NCBI RefSeq assembly: GCF_021532655.1
Contig: NZ_JAKGAS010000005.1
Span: forward strand, 248,001-312,000
Direction of reading: 5' to 3'
Length of the DNA: 64,000 nt
From: Paraglaciecola algarum
GTDB taxonomy: Bacteria; Pseudomonadota; Gammaproteobacteria; Enterobacterales; Alteromonadaceae
Shown here: piece by piece, positions 43,226-53,150 of the stretch
Numbering within the stretch: position 1 is the first letter of the stretch
Layout of the letters: each line of letters begins with the position of its first letter
Translations under genes and position numbers: made by a program
The notes under the pieces: model-generated
What the model was told of the DNA's origin: nothing
Database searches by the model: none
What the model saw: only the letters and a program-made list of their open reading frames with translations

Positions 43226-43256
43226 GTCAGTTTGATGAAATTTTCACCAAACTGAC
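43226..43256 (-). terminator. Hairpin downstream of kdgK
   Basis: A 9-bp stem GTCAGTTTG / CAAACTGAC extended by an inner TGAAA/TTTCA pairing. The run of Ts expected on the minus strand is weak, so termination may be imperfect; it separates the alginate genes from the tRNA promoter. Confidence 0.45.
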
Positions 43257-43269
43257 AATTTACTTTGTC

Positions 43270-44202
43270 TTAGCCAAAGCGAGTTCGCATAAACTCTTTA
43301 AATGCCTTAGCCGGCGCAATGGCTCCTAGGTGTTGAATTACGCAAGAGGCTGCGGCTGAAGCTAGCTCAACGGCTCGTTGTGGGGTTTCTTCGCTCATAC
43401 GTGCGCCCAAATAAACTCCATTAAACGAATCGCCCGCAGAGGTGGTATCAACTACTGTTTTAGCTGGTTGTATAGCCACTTCTTGGACTTGTTCACCTTT
43501 GGCAATAAATACACTTTCAGGGCCGTTCTTAATCACAACTTCAACATTTTGATAAGGTTTACAAAAGTCCAATATCAGCTCAACCGTATTGATTTGATAT
43601 AACTGTTCAAAGTCTTCTATGCCTGGCAATAATAAATCAGATAAAACAAAAGCTTGTTCAAATTGTACTTTGGCTTCATCTTCATCTCGCCATAACCTCG
43701 CACGGTAGTTAGGGTCAAATACTATCTTCGCACCAGCTAGTTTAAGTTGTTTTACCATGTCCCAAAAGATTGCTCTGTGTTCTGGTTTGATCACAGCTAA
43801 ACTTATACCAGAGAAGAAAAACAAGTCTACTGAGGACAGTTGTTCAATTACACTTTGATCAACAAACTGCATCACTTCTCTGGCTGCTGAGTTTTCTCGC
43901 CAGTAAACAAAAGAACGTTCACCATGTTCATCTGTTTGTACCAAGTAAATACCAGGCGCTTTGGATTGGTCTGCATAAACAAAACGGTTATCTAAACCCT
44001 CTTGGGCAAAAACCTCTAACATCTGGTGACTAATACTGTCATCACCTAATGCACTCATAAAACTCACATCAAATTGTGGAAATTGACGTTTTAAATACAC
44101 AGCTGAATTCAACGCGTCGCCAGCAAATGCGTGACGCATAGAGCTTGCGTCAGTTTGTTTTAATTCAAGCATACACTCGCCGAACAGTACTACTTTTTGC
44201 AT
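43270..44202 (-). CDS. kdgK: 2-keto-3-deoxygluconate kinase (PfkB family)
   Basis: 310 residues from ATG 44202; the frame continues two codons further to a TTG, but AAGG six bases upstream of the ATG supports the shorter form. PfkB-family features: LFGECMLEL at the start, GDALNSAVYLKRQ in place of the usual GGxxxN segment, DPNYRARLWRD, and the C-terminal anion-hole and catalytic motif DTTSAGDSFNGVYLG (catalytic Asp in AGD). It phosphorylates KDG, the end product of alginate and pectin degradation, for Entner-Doudoroff aldolase cleavage. Last gene of the leftward alginate operon, 56 bp after the MFS transporter; KDG aldolase is not in the window. Confidence 0.88.
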   Translation of the reverse strand: MQKVVLFGECMLELKQTDASSMRHAFAGDALNSAVYLKRQFPQFDVSFMSALGDDSISHQMLEVFAQEGLDNRFVYADQSKAPGIYLVQTDEHGERSFVYWRENSAAREVMQFVDQSVIEQLSSVDLFFFSGISLAVIKPEHRAIFWDMVKQLKLAGAKIVFDPNYRARLWRDEDEAKVQFEQAFVLSDLLLPGIEDFEQLYQINTVELILDFCKPYQNVEVVIKNGPESVFIAKGEQVQEVAIQPAKTVVDTTSAGDSFNGVYLGARMSEETPQRAVELASAAASCVIQHLGAIAPAKAFKEFMRTRFG

Positions 44203-44258
44203 GATCAACCTTGTATAAAAATTAATTCTTTAGCCCTATGCACTTGGGTAACAATAAG

Positions 44259-45560
44259 CTACTTATTGCTTTTTAATGGCTCTACTTTAGGGCAAAGGAA
44301 TAATATACTCAGCATCACAATAGCGGCCAACGACGCACCAAGAATGAATACATTTTGGTAATTTGCTCCGGCAGTCAAAAATGGAACCGTTGCAGTTAAA
44401 CCTGCTGCTGAGAACTTAGCAGCCATACCTGCGAAACCTGATAATGAGCCAACACTACCTTTACCTAACATGTCACTTGGTAATGTTTGGATACTGCCAA
44501 TTGATGTTTGGAAACCAAATAGAATTGCAGCCATAATAAGAACCGCTGTGTTAGCACTACCAGGGTTAGATAATAATAACAATGCAGGTAGCATTATTAG
44601 ACAACCCAGCACGATAACAGTTTTGCGGGTTTTATTAACGCTCCAACCGGCTTTAATTCGGTTTTGAGATAACAAACCTCCAAACCAAGCGCCGAACATT
44701 GCACCTACATACGGAACCCAACCAATAATCGCGAGACCCTTAACGTCCATATTGTAAACTTCTACTAGATAGGTCGGTATCCAAACAATAAATAACCACC
44801 AAATTGGGTCAATTGCAGCAGTAGCTATAATCACACCCCAACTTTCTTTACGTCGTAACATTTCGCCATAACTTGGCACATATTCTTCTACTGCAGCGCC
44901 ACCTTCATCATTAGTGGAAATTTTTTGGCCTGACAAAATATATTCGCGCTCTTCATCAGTTATCCAAGGATGACTGCCAGGAGGAGCTTTAACTAACACT
45001 AACCATGGAATTAACCATAAAAGCCCTACTAAACCTATCAACACAAATATAATTTTCCAACTGAAGAATAGTGCTAAATAGGCAATTAATGGCACTGAAA
45101 TAATTCCACCTATTGCTGCACCTGAATTAAAGATACCTTGGGCTAAAGCCCGCTCTTTACTTGGAAACCATTCAGCATTAGCTTTTGCCGCACCAGGCCA
45201 GTTACCAGCTTCTGATATACCTAAAAGCGCTCGAAAAATACTAAAAGTTAAAACACCTTGAGCAAATGCATGTAATGCGGTTGCCAAAGACCAAACACCT
45301 ATGGATAACACAAAACCTATACGGGTGCCGATCCAGTCAAATATTTTACCAAAGACAGCCTGACCTATTGCATAAGAGAATAAAAATACAACACTGACAG
45401 TTCCCAAAACTTGCTTTAGTTCGTCGGCACTTTTATCAGGGTAAATTTCACTTCCCATATAAGGCCATAAAACACTAAGTGCTTGACGGTCAATGTAGTT
45501 AATTACCGTGGCTAAGGCGATTAAAGCAATAACCCACCAACGTAAATTTTTCATTTTCAT
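44259..45560 (-). CDS. MFS transporter, hexuronate/alginate-monomer type (ExuT-like)
   Basis: 433 residues with 12 predicted helices, of the anion:cation symporter (ACS) branch: VINYIDRQALSVLWP in TM1, GKIFDWIGTRIGF in the TM2-TM3 loop, GISEAGNWPGAAKANAEWFP (the family signature near residue 115-135), and GAWFGGLLSQNRIKAGW in the second half. It probably takes up unsaturated uronate (DEH) or a related hexuronate released by alginate lyases. It sits between the lyase and kdgK in the same direction. Confidence 0.85.
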   Translation of the reverse strand: MKMKNLRWWVIALIALATVINYIDRQALSVLWPYMGSEIYPDKSADELKQVLGTVSVVFLFSYAIGQAVFGKIFDWIGTRIGFVLSIGVWSLATALHAFAQGVLTFSIFRALLGISEAGNWPGAAKANAEWFPSKERALAQGIFNSGAAIGGIISVPLIAYLALFFSWKIIFVLIGLVGLLWLIPWLVLVKAPPGSHPWITDEEREYILSGQKISTNDEGGAAVEEYVPSYGEMLRRKESWGVIIATAAIDPIWWLFIVWIPTYLVEVYNMDVKGLAIIGWVPYVGAMFGAWFGGLLSQNRIKAGWSVNKTRKTVIVLGCLIMLPALLLLSNPGSANTAVLIMAAILFGFQTSIGSIQTLPSDMLGKGSVGSLSGFAGMAAKFSAAGLTATVPFLTAGANYQNVFILGASLAAIVMLSILFLCPKVEPLKSNK

Positions 45561-45752
45561 ATTTTAATACTCTTGTTGACCTAGCTTTATTACCAGGAGC
45601 GATTGACCTTTTTTATGGAGATTTATTACCTATCTTGTTGTTTTTCGCCGGTAACAAATTTCTAAATAAATTGAGCAGACTAACCACAACAACAGAGGAC
45701 CAACTCTAAAAAATGGCATGGTCGGCCTGCTCAAAACAGTTACAGTGCTAGA

Positions 45753-48050
45753 TTAAAGCACTTTATTATTAGACAGATGGGCCGTGTGCGGACCTTCAAC
45801 CCTCAATTCAACAATGCTAGGAGCAGCAGTTTTATCGAATACATTATCAATAAGTTTAGTCACAGGTTCACCAACCGTGTGTTCAATAGTCACAGGTGCT
45901 GAATTAATAAATTGGTTAGTGGATAAATCTGTCACTTGTACGCCATGTAACTTAACAGAAGACTGGTCCTTATTTCGCTTACCTTTACCCACGTTATCTA
46001 GCCTATTATCCTTAACTAAAAAATGAGGACCAAAGGTACTTTCATCTGTACCACCGCGATAAACCTTAGCGACAGCGCCTTCAATGTTGGTAAAGGTGTT
46101 ACCAGACAAACGAATATATTCTGCGTTATAAATACCTAGATCATCGGTTTCTTTGTTCAAACGTAAAATATCACCGGTGACATCACTAATTTGACTATCT
46201 GAAATATTGATATAATCAGCAAAACTTCTATAACCCGCGTCAAACAAATGGAATGAGTGATTTTTATTTAAGTTTTTAATTTCACTATTTTGAATTTCTA
46301 AGCGGTAATTACGCTGCATAGGTAGTCTGGAAGTACGAATTAAGGTATTGCCGGCTGAGTCTGGTGCTTGTTTAGCATCAATTATTAAGTCAACCAGTTT
46401 TAAATTCCCGTAATCGTTAATATCCACAAAAGTTGAACGATTAGGTAATAGAAGTGTTTTCCCTTTATTTTTTGCTTTAATGGTTATGGTTTTTGTCAGT
46501 TTAATGATCTTACCCACATCATAAGTTCCATCGGCTAGCAACAAGGTATCACCTGATTGCGCGTCATTAATAGCATCAAACAGCGCATTTTCTGCTGGCT
46601 TAACATTGATAGTTTTACCAGAATCAAATGCTACATCGGGTTCAGCTTTAGGATAATAACTAGCCCCCACTTCTGATTTTTTAACTAAGGTTAAATCTGT
46701 TGAAGCTCCACTGTTTTTTAATTCTGAATCGGTAGGATATAAAAGTCCATTTTCAGCACGTTTCAATGTCACTTGGGTAGGTACAAACCCGTTTGCTATT
46801 TTAGGTTTTGTTTGGTCAGTAACAATATTATTAGTAAATTCTATACCACTGATATCATCGAAAATTGATACACCATCAATATTATTTTTATTAATCACTA
46901 AGTTATTTTGAAACTTACTATTGACTGGCGTAGCACTTCTTTCAGCATCACTACCAGCAGCAAAGTGAATATGGTCAACATCTACAATAGTGTTGTTTTC
47001 AATTAGTGCATTATCTACTTGGTGATAACGGTTAATTTTAGAGTTTGGCACACCATTCATCACAGTAAAACCACTACCAAATCTGTAACCCGTTAAGCCT
47101 TCCATATAGTTATTACGAATAATTTGGTCTTTATTGATCACTCGAATACCACCTGTGTGGTCAACCCCATTTCCGAAAAATACGTTACCTTCGACTAAAT
47201 TACCGTTACCGTGACGCAAAGTTAGGGTGCCGCGAGATTCAAAAAATACATTGTTGAGGATTTTGTTTTTGCCAGATTTATTCGAAATAATTTCTACTTC
47301 ACCATTACAACGATCAAAATAGTTATTTTCAATTGTGGTAAAAGAATCGGTTAAAGAATAATGACTAGTACCAATTCGTAAGGTTTCGCCGCCATTTGAT
47401 CCTAATACCGGGCGTGGGCCAAAATAATTATTATCGATTCTATGGTAATTTTGTTGGCTTTCTTCAGTATTTAAACGCACGGCCATAGTCACGCCTGCAT
47501 TCTTTTTGCCTACCAAATTACTGTGGTCGAAACGGTTATGTTTACCGTACATTACTACCCATTTGTCTTGTTCGAATTTTTCTGGGTTACTGAAATTATC
47601 GATAACGACTTGAGTCACACGACTGTGATAGGCCAAGTCATCTTTGTTACGACGAAATGAAATCACTTCACCGGTAGGTGTATACCCATCTTTAAATACT
47701 AAGCCAGATACCACTAAATATTCACCGGCTAAGCGTAAGTTTGATTGCCCCGATAATATGACTTTACTTGGAGTTTGCGCTCTTAAGGTGATAGGCGCAT
47801 CTTTTGAGCCCTTTCCTGTAAATACAATTTCAAAATTTTTCCAATTGCCATCAGCCAAGACGATCGTGTCGCCTGCGGATAGTTTTTTTAAAGCTTGTTG
47901 GTATTCTTCTTGAGTAGACACTAAATGTTCTTTAGCCGCAGAATCTGAATTAGGCTCTGAATTTGAATTGATACCAGAACAACTGGCTAATAAAAATATA
48001 AAAACAAAACTAAAAAATTTAACGCCGTGTATATTTGAAAAAAATCTCAT
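45753..48050 (-). CDS. PL6-family alginate lyase (lipoprotein)
   Basis: 765 residues from ATG 48050, preceded by GAGG; a longer frame starts at TTG 48086 and would bury the signal. Signal peptide with lipobox FLLASC, so it is a lipoprotein. Two parallel beta-helix halves are visible. The N-terminal one (about 40-420) carries the PL6 catalytic pair: Lys258 in EIISNKSGKN and Arg279 in TLRHGNGN. The second half (about 480-765) begins again with DAINDAQSGDTLLLADGTYDVGK and looks like a second beta-helix without those residues. PL6 enzymes split alginate or chondroitin by beta-elimination; the locus favours alginate. It follows the TonB receptor. Confidence 0.88.
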   Translation of the reverse strand: MRFFSNIHGVKFFSFVFIFLLASCSGINSNSEPNSDSAAKEHLVSTQEEYQQALKKLSAGDTIVLADGNWKNFEIVFTGKGSKDAPITLRAQTPSKVILSGQSNLRLAGEYLVVSGLVFKDGYTPTGEVISFRRNKDDLAYHSRVTQVVIDNFSNPEKFEQDKWVVMYGKHNRFDHSNLVGKKNAGVTMAVRLNTEESQQNYHRIDNNYFGPRPVLGSNGGETLRIGTSHYSLTDSFTTIENNYFDRCNGEVEIISNKSGKNKILNNVFFESRGTLTLRHGNGNLVEGNVFFGNGVDHTGGIRVINKDQIIRNNYMEGLTGYRFGSGFTVMNGVPNSKINRYHQVDNALIENNTIVDVDHIHFAAGSDAERSATPVNSKFQNNLVINKNNIDGVSIFDDISGIEFTNNIVTDQTKPKIANGFVPTQVTLKRAENGLLYPTDSELKNSGASTDLTLVKKSEVGASYYPKAEPDVAFDSGKTINVKPAENALFDAINDAQSGDTLLLADGTYDVGKIIKLTKTITIKAKNKGKTLLLPNRSTFVDINDYGNLKLVDLIIDAKQAPDSAGNTLIRTSRLPMQRNYRLEIQNSEIKNLNKNHSFHLFDAGYRSFADYINISDSQISDVTGDILRLNKETDDLGIYNAEYIRLSGNTFTNIEGAVAKVYRGGTDESTFGPHFLVKDNRLDNVGKGKRNKDQSSVKLHGVQVTDLSTNQFINSAPVTIEHTVGEPVTKLIDNVFDKTAAPSIVELRVEGPHTAHLSNNKVL

Positions 48051-48094
48051 GGGGTCCTCTATATCAACCAATAGGTTGTAGTACAAAGATAGGA

Positions 48095-48126
48095 GAGCTC
48101 TCTACAAGTGCGGTCATAGAGAGCTC
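48095..48126 (-). other. Perfect intercistronic hairpin between the TonB receptor and PL6 lyase
   Basis: GAGCTCTCTA and TAGAGAGCTC form a perfect 10-bp stem with a 12-base loop, without a T-run on the minus strand. It could stabilise the receptor mRNA end or partly attenuate read-through into the lyase. Confidence 0.6.
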
Positions 48127-48180
48127 AATTTAGTTTTCAATAAGTTAACTAGCCACAATAAACATGGTTAGCACGACCTA

Positions 48181-51100
48181 TTAAAGTTTGTATACAAACC
48201 CTGCATAAATACGAGGTCCATATACGTTGATTTCACCAAAGTTTTCACGGGTTGGAATAAACTGCTTTTTGGGTTCATCAAATAGGTTAATAGCTTCAAC
48301 TGATAATTTAAGGTTTTTATTAAGTTTGTAACTAACACGGGCTTCAACTACACCTGTTTCATCTACATAACGTAAGTTTCCTGGAGTTGAAATATACTGT
48401 TGGAAATATTCACTTCTATATTTGTAAATCAACTGCGCGTTAAAATCGCCTTCTTGATAGTAGAATTGCCCCGATATTACCGTATCAGAGAAACCAAATA
48501 TTTCAGCCGGCGCAACCAAACCAATTCTTTCAATCGACTCTCCGGTACCGCTATCAATGATAGAAGAGGCACCAAAGTTAGCGTCTTCAACTTCAAAATC
48601 AGAATCAGCCCAGTTATAGCTCAATTTCACCCCAAAGTTTTTCCAAAAACTGGGGAGGTAATTAAACGCATGAGTTGCGGTCATTTCTACACCATAAATA
48701 GAAGTTTTATCTTTAGTGGTTTGTTGAACAGTCACAATAGTGTCTAATTCTTGACCATCGACAATAAAGGTTTCTGTGGTTGAGGTGTTTTCAAATCCAC
48801 CGGCAAAACTTTTATAATAAGCACCTACTGCCAATAAAGTATCGTCATTTGGATACCACTCTACGGCTACATCAGCATTCCAAGATGTGAATGGTTGAAT
48901 ATTTGGATTACCATTTGCAGTGGCTGTACCTATAGCAGCTTCAATTGTTGCTGGATCTTCACTGTCATCAGACAATCCACTAAATGTGCGTCCAAAGCCC
49001 ATATCAGAAGGAGCGGGTCTAGAAAGTGCTCTATAAACTGCGCCCCTAACCAAAAATTCATCGTCAATATCTAACACTACGTTTAAGCTAGGTAATAATT
49101 CTGTGTAACTACTGCCACCAGACACTTCAAATAACTCAGCTGTCGGATCTTCAACAATATTACTAATTGCACCTTCTGAATTTAGTACTGTAATTAAAGG
49201 CCCTCTAAAACTACGAGAAGTCACATCAGTGTTCACATAACGCACACCAAAATTACCACGTAAACCGTAATCACCCACTTCAGTATCGTAATCAGCTTGG
49301 ATATAAGCCGCTGTGGTTTTTTCTTCAACATCTACGTTTGATACACCTGCACGAGGCTCAGGAATCACAGGCTCACCACCAATAACCGCAGTGGCTAAAC
49401 ATAATGGATCAAAAGAAGCGTAGGCATTACCCGTTCCTTGAGCAATCACGTTACCGTCAGAATCAAGATTAGTAATTAAATTTTGACCACCTGTTACAGA
49501 TGATAAAAATCCACTTTCAGGGAAAGAGCTGTCCTGACATCTAGCAATCGCGTCATACATGATAGAATCATCATCATTGGTAAATTCATCTCGGGTTCTA
49601 GGGTTGCTATCAAACTCTAACTTAGAGAAACGCACCCCACCTTTTACCCGACTAATCACATCGCTATCAGTCAAATATTCAAAATCAGTTCTAAAGGCTG
49701 TAATCTTGTTATTACGGAACTGATTTTGGTCAACACGAGTACGTGCAGCATCTGCAAAGTTATTTGGATTGCTTACGTCAAAATTACGCACTGTCATAAT
49801 AGGTATTAAAGAACCATTTTGGCCAATTTCAACCGCAGTATTAATATACCCGCCATCTGCAGCACCTGGCACAGGGTTACCTAAAATATCATTTGGCTCA
49901 GATTGTAGGCGAGTGTGATACAAACCTTCACGGCGTTCAGTTTCTGATACAGATAAGTCACCAGTAATGGTTAATAAATCATTTACATTGTATTCAAATG
50001 AAACACCGCCACCTTTATATTCCTCTAAACGCTCTAAATAAGTACTTAGCGTTTCTATTCTTTGCCTGTAAGTACCAGAAACTAATGAGCCTTGATCGGT
50101 AATGACTAGATCAACTGGTAACTGTCCTTCGCGATTAACAGTTGGGTCGTCCAGCCTTCTGCTACTGGCAAACACTAAATCGTTGCGTTTTTCAGAAAAC
50201 AAGCGTTCAGCGAATTCAGCGTCAAAGTTCATTTCAAAAGATTCGTTAGGACGCCATTGCACGGCACCAAAAATTGAATCTCGTGAATCATCACTGATAT
50301 TTTGACGATAAGAATAAGAACTAGGCACAAACACATATGGCACACCAGCATCTGGGGAGACACCTGTTACCGGATCAACTAGGTTGTCGATACCACCATT
50401 GTCACAATCGCCACCATCGTCATAAACACCACTAATCGAACTTGGATCGACACGACAATCCCTCCAACCACTTGTGGTTCTAGCTTCTTGTTCTGGGTTG
50501 GTATTTTTTCTTAATTGTCCACCGATAGAAAAACCAATTTCACCAAAATTTTCAGTTTCAAATTGGTCAACATAACTGGCGGTAAAACGTGTACCAAAAT
50601 CGCGAGCGCTATTGTCGATATCACTTTCAGCTGGATTCCAGTTGCCTTTAGCTTGGACTTGGAAACGACGTTTTCCGTAATCAAGAGGTTTTAATGTACC
50701 TAACGAAATCTGACCTGATACACCACCTTCAATCAGGCTAGCTTCTTGAGTTTTGTATATTTCAATTTTATTAAAAAGCTCTGAAGGGAATTGAGAAAAG
50801 TTTACTGAGCGGTCGCCACTGCCGTTAGCCGCCTCACGTCCATTAAATACTGTACTACCTAAAAACGGGCCTAAACCACGGATCGAAATTTCTGTCGCGC
50901 CACCTTGTTCACGGTGCGACGATGCACCCGTCAGGGTTTCTAACGCTTCACCAATAGACAAAGCCGGTAACTCACCAATATCGTCAGCCGTTATTCCATC
51001 AACAATACTAGTAGACAATTTTTTGATAGCGATAGAATCTTGGATAGTTCCACGAATACCTTTTACCTGAATGACTTCAGTATCATCCCCCGCAATCGGT

Positions 51101-51234
51101 GTTTCAGGCGTTTCTTGAGAAACAGCAGGCAAAGCGATTAATGAGAGTAGTGCGGTTGCACAAATGCTTTTAGCTAAAACGCTGCTTTTACTATTAGCAA
51201 TAAATGCTTGGCTAATCTTATTAAGTTTGGTCAT
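48181..51234 (-). CDS. TonB-dependent receptor for alginate oligosaccharides
   Basis: A 1017-residue outer-membrane receptor. Signal peptide about residues 1-40 (SICATALLSLIALPAVSQE). TonB-box-like and plug region with EVIQVKGIRGTIQDSIAIKK, GITADDIGELPALSIGEALETLTGASSHREQGGATEISIRGLGPFLGSTVFNGREAANGSGDRSVNF in this order, typical of the carbohydrate-type receptors of Alteromonadales and Xanthomonads. The 22-strand barrel ends INVYGPRIYAGFVYKL. It is the first gene of the leftward alginate operon, divergent from the GntR regulator, and the upstream AT-rich region contains the regulator's likely operators. Confidence 0.88.
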   Translation of the reverse strand: MTKLNKISQAFIANSKSSVLAKSICATALLSLIALPAVSQETPETPIAGDDTEVIQVKGIRGTIQDSIAIKKLSTSIVDGITADDIGELPALSIGEALETLTGASSHREQGGATEISIRGLGPFLGSTVFNGREAANGSGDRSVNFSQFPSELFNKIEIYKTQEASLIEGGVSGQISLGTLKPLDYGKRRFQVQAKGNWNPAESDIDNSARDFGTRFTASYVDQFETENFGEIGFSIGGQLRKNTNPEQEARTTSGWRDCRVDPSSISGVYDDGGDCDNGGIDNLVDPVTGVSPDAGVPYVFVPSSYSYRQNISDDSRDSIFGAVQWRPNESFEMNFDAEFAERLFSEKRNDLVFASSRRLDDPTVNREGQLPVDLVITDQGSLVSGTYRQRIETLSTYLERLEEYKGGGVSFEYNVNDLLTITGDLSVSETERREGLYHTRLQSEPNDILGNPVPGAADGGYINTAVEIGQNGSLIPIMTVRNFDVSNPNNFADAARTRVDQNQFRNNKITAFRTDFEYLTDSDVISRVKGGVRFSKLEFDSNPRTRDEFTNDDDSIMYDAIARCQDSSFPESGFLSSVTGGQNLITNLDSDGNVIAQGTGNAYASFDPLCLATAVIGGEPVIPEPRAGVSNVDVEEKTTAAYIQADYDTEVGDYGLRGNFGVRYVNTDVTSRSFRGPLITVLNSEGAISNIVEDPTAELFEVSGGSSYTELLPSLNVVLDIDDEFLVRGAVYRALSRPAPSDMGFGRTFSGLSDDSEDPATIEAAIGTATANGNPNIQPFTSWNADVAVEWYPNDDTLLAVGAYYKSFAGGFENTSTTETFIVDGQELDTIVTVQQTTKDKTSIYGVEMTATHAFNYLPSFWKNFGVKLSYNWADSDFEVEDANFGASSIIDSGTGESIERIGLVAPAEIFGFSDTVISGQFYYQEGDFNAQLIYKYRSEYFQQYISTPGNLRYVDETGVVEARVSYKLNKNLKLSVEAINLFDEPKKQFIPTRENFGEINVYGPRIYAGFVYKL

Positions 51235-51506
51235 GTGTTTTCTCGTTTGACGTTTTTAGTATAGACAAGACCAATGTAACCAATACTAGAACATTTTGTC
51301 AAATAATTATTAACCAATTTTACATTTATATTATTACCAATATTAAACAAATTGGATTTACCAATATTTTCAACTAAAATATTACCAATATGGTTTTAAA
51401 TAATTTCATGGTATAACAAGCACATTGCGTAATTATCTATTGTTAAGAATTTACCCATTCAAACTAATTTTTGTCGTATAGGTATGTATTTTTAAGAGGT
51501 AAGAAG
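51235..51506. promoter_or_regulatory. Divergent promoter with repeated TTACCAAT half-sites
   Basis: 272 bp, very AT-rich, with at least five copies of (T/A)ACCAAT in the same direction (about 51279-51390) and one full palindrome ATTGGATTTACCAAT. It lies between the TonB receptor and GntR regulator genes. Confidence 0.65.
51351..51365. promoter_or_regulatory. Operator-like palindrome, TTGG-N5-CCAA
   Basis: ATTGGATTTACCAAT shares architecture (TTGG, five bases, CCAA) with the palindrome upstream of the SDR gene at 53301. The adjacent FadR-type GntR regulator is the likely binder. Confidence 0.6.
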
Positions 51507-52235
51507 ATGAAAAATCGTCGACTATTTTGGAGCATCGTCGAAAGAATAGAGAAGTTAATCGACTCGGGCCAGTACCCACCGGGGAGTCGTCTTCCACCTG
51601 AACGAGAGCTTGCTGAAAGTTTTGAAGTAAGCCGGCCAACTATTCGCGAAGCTATCATAGCTCTAGAAGTATTAGAGCGAGTCGAGGTTAAAACCGGCTC
51701 TGGCGTTTATGTATTGGAGCATAAAAAACAAAATACAGAACATGTGATTAGTGCTTTCGAACTCACCCAAGCTAGAGCGTTAGTTGAGGGGGAAGCTGCA
51801 GCATTAGCTGCCACCACCATTTCTGAAGAAGAGCTCGCTCGCCTTAAACAAACTTTAGTTGAAATGGAAAAGGGTATAAATCCTGACGCTGCAGACAAAG
51901 AGTTTCACTTAATTATTTCTACCGCAACTAGAAACAACGCTATTCTAATGGCTGTATCTGAGTTCTGGAAATTAAGAGATTCAAGCCCGTCAGTGAAAGT
52001 GGCTTATAAAGGTGTATGTAGTCAAAGTGATGAGAAACGCACTGAAGAGCATATGGATATATATAAAGCTCTTGAAAGCCGAGATTCGCAAGCTGCTAGA
52101 GCAGCCATGCACCATCACTTTAATCGCTTAATCAATGCATTGTTTGAAGCTAGTGAGGCTAAAGCGCTGGAAGAAGTACGCAGGCAAACTAGTCAAACCA
52201 GAGACTTGTACTCCCTTAGTCATCTCGTTTCTTAA
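51507..52235 (+). CDS. FadR-type GntR regulator of the alginate genes
   Basis: 242 residues from ATG 51507; AGAGG lies 7 bases upstream, whereas the longer frame begins at a TTG without a signal. The winged helix-turn-helix (about 10-72) contains YPPGSRLPPERELAESFEVS and RPTIREAIIALEVLERVEV. The C-terminal FCD ligand domain (about 85-225) has the conserved histidines (DKEFHLII; HMDIYKAL; MHHHFNRL) that bind a metal and an organic acid. It is divergent from the alginate TonB receptor. A KDG- or DEH-type inducer is likely, by analogy with other uronate regulators. Confidence 0.85.
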   Translation: MKNRRLFWSIVERIEKLIDSGQYPPGSRLPPERELAESFEVSRPTIREAIIALEVLERVEVKTGSGVYVLEHKKQNTEHVISAFELTQARALVEGEAAALAATTISEEELARLKQTLVEMEKGINPDAADKEFHLIISTATRNNAILMAVSEFWKLRDSSPSVKVAYKGVCSQSDEKRTEEHMDIYKALESRDSQAARAAMHHHFNRLINALFEASEAKALEEVRRQTSQTRDLYSLSHLVS

Positions 52236-52315
52236 TCACCTCGGTATTTAGCCAGCTCGTTACTTATAATGATTTGCGTTACACCAATAGTTTTGAATAC
52301 TTAACATTAAACTGT

Positions 52316-52340
52316 AAAAAGGCCCATAAGGGCCTTTTTT
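52316..52340. terminator. Bidirectional terminator between GntR and SDR genes
   Basis: AAAAAGGCCC / GGGCCTTTTTT with a 4-base loop; T-runs on both strands serve the convergent genes. Confidence 0.9.
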
Positions 52341-52400
52341 GTAGGGTACAGTAGTTAATATTTGTCTACTTTTATTATTAATTTTTTTTACCGCCAGTCT

Positions 52401-53150
52401 CTAAGAGAAAACTAATCCAGCATTGATATCAACGTTATTACCTGTCATGTAAGAAGCGTCGTCGCTAGCTAAAAATCCAACTAACTTAGCCACTTCTTCT
52501 GAGGTTCCTTCCCGCTTAAGCGCTGTCATACCAGCAACCGCTGTACGTACCGCATCTTTAGTGAAAGTATCGTGGAAACCAGTACTGATCATGCCTGGAC
52601 ATAAAGAATTAACACGAATACCTTTAGGACCTAATTCTTTAGCTAAACCACGAGTGAAGCTGGTTACCGCACCTTTAGATGCAGCGTAAGCGACAGACCC
52701 AGGGCCTCCACCATCACGAGCAGCTTGCGAAGAGAAAGTAACAATTGCGCTACCGGCTGATAAATGAGGGATAACTGCATTACACATCATAAACAAAGAT
52801 TTAAGGTTAACGTCCATCACGTTATCCCAATGCTCAGTTGACATTTCATCAATAGTTACACGTGCTAGTAAACCGCCAGACACATGCACTAATACATCAA
52901 TTTTACCAAATGCTTCAAGTGTTGCATCAACCGTTTTCTTAACATCGGTAACTGAGGTTAAATCCGCTTTAAGTGCAATCGCTTTACCGCCAAGAGCTTC
53001 AATTTCTTTAACTGCACTTTCTGCAGTTTCTGCACTTGAGTGATAGGTAATTACTACATTAGCACCTTTACTTGCCAGCTCAATCGCACTTGCTCGGCCT
53101 ATATCTCTGCCGCCGCCAGCAACAATAGCTACTTTGCCTTTCATAGTCAT
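52401..53150 (-). CDS. SDR-family reductase, probably DEH (unsaturated uronate) reductase
   Basis: 249 residues from ATG 53150; GGAGA lies 6 bases upstream, and the 26 extra codons upstream begin at a TTG. A classical short-chain dehydrogenase: [13 protein letters not shown] nucleotide motif (normally TGGxxGIG), DVLVHVSGG in the NNAG position, catalytic Ser in TFSSQAA and YAASKGA, C-terminal DINAGLVFS. In alginate loci such an enzyme reduces 4-deoxy-L-erythro-5-hexoseulose uronate to KDG, the substrate of KdgK. The divergence of the cofactor motif (AGGGRD) may reflect NADPH or NADH preference but cannot be decided here. A perfect palindrome like the one near the GntR gene precedes it. Confidence 0.82.
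   Translation of the reverse strand: MTMKGKVAIVAGGGRDIGRASAIELASKGANVVITYHSSAETAESAVKEIEALGGKAIALKADLTSVTDVKKTVDATLEAFGKIDVLVHVSGGLLARVTIDEMSTEHWDNVMDVNLKSLFMMCNAVIPHLSAGSAIVTFSSQAARDGGGPGSVAYAASKGAVTSFTRGLAKELGPKGIRVNSLCPGMISTGFHDTFTKDAVRTAVAGMTALKREGTSEEVAKLVGFLASDDASYMTGNNVDINAGLVFS

Noticed and set aside
45671..45734. TTGAGCAG/CTGCTCAA inverted repeat after the PL6 gene as a terminator
   Set aside because: The loop is about 48 bases and no T-run follows on the minus strand.
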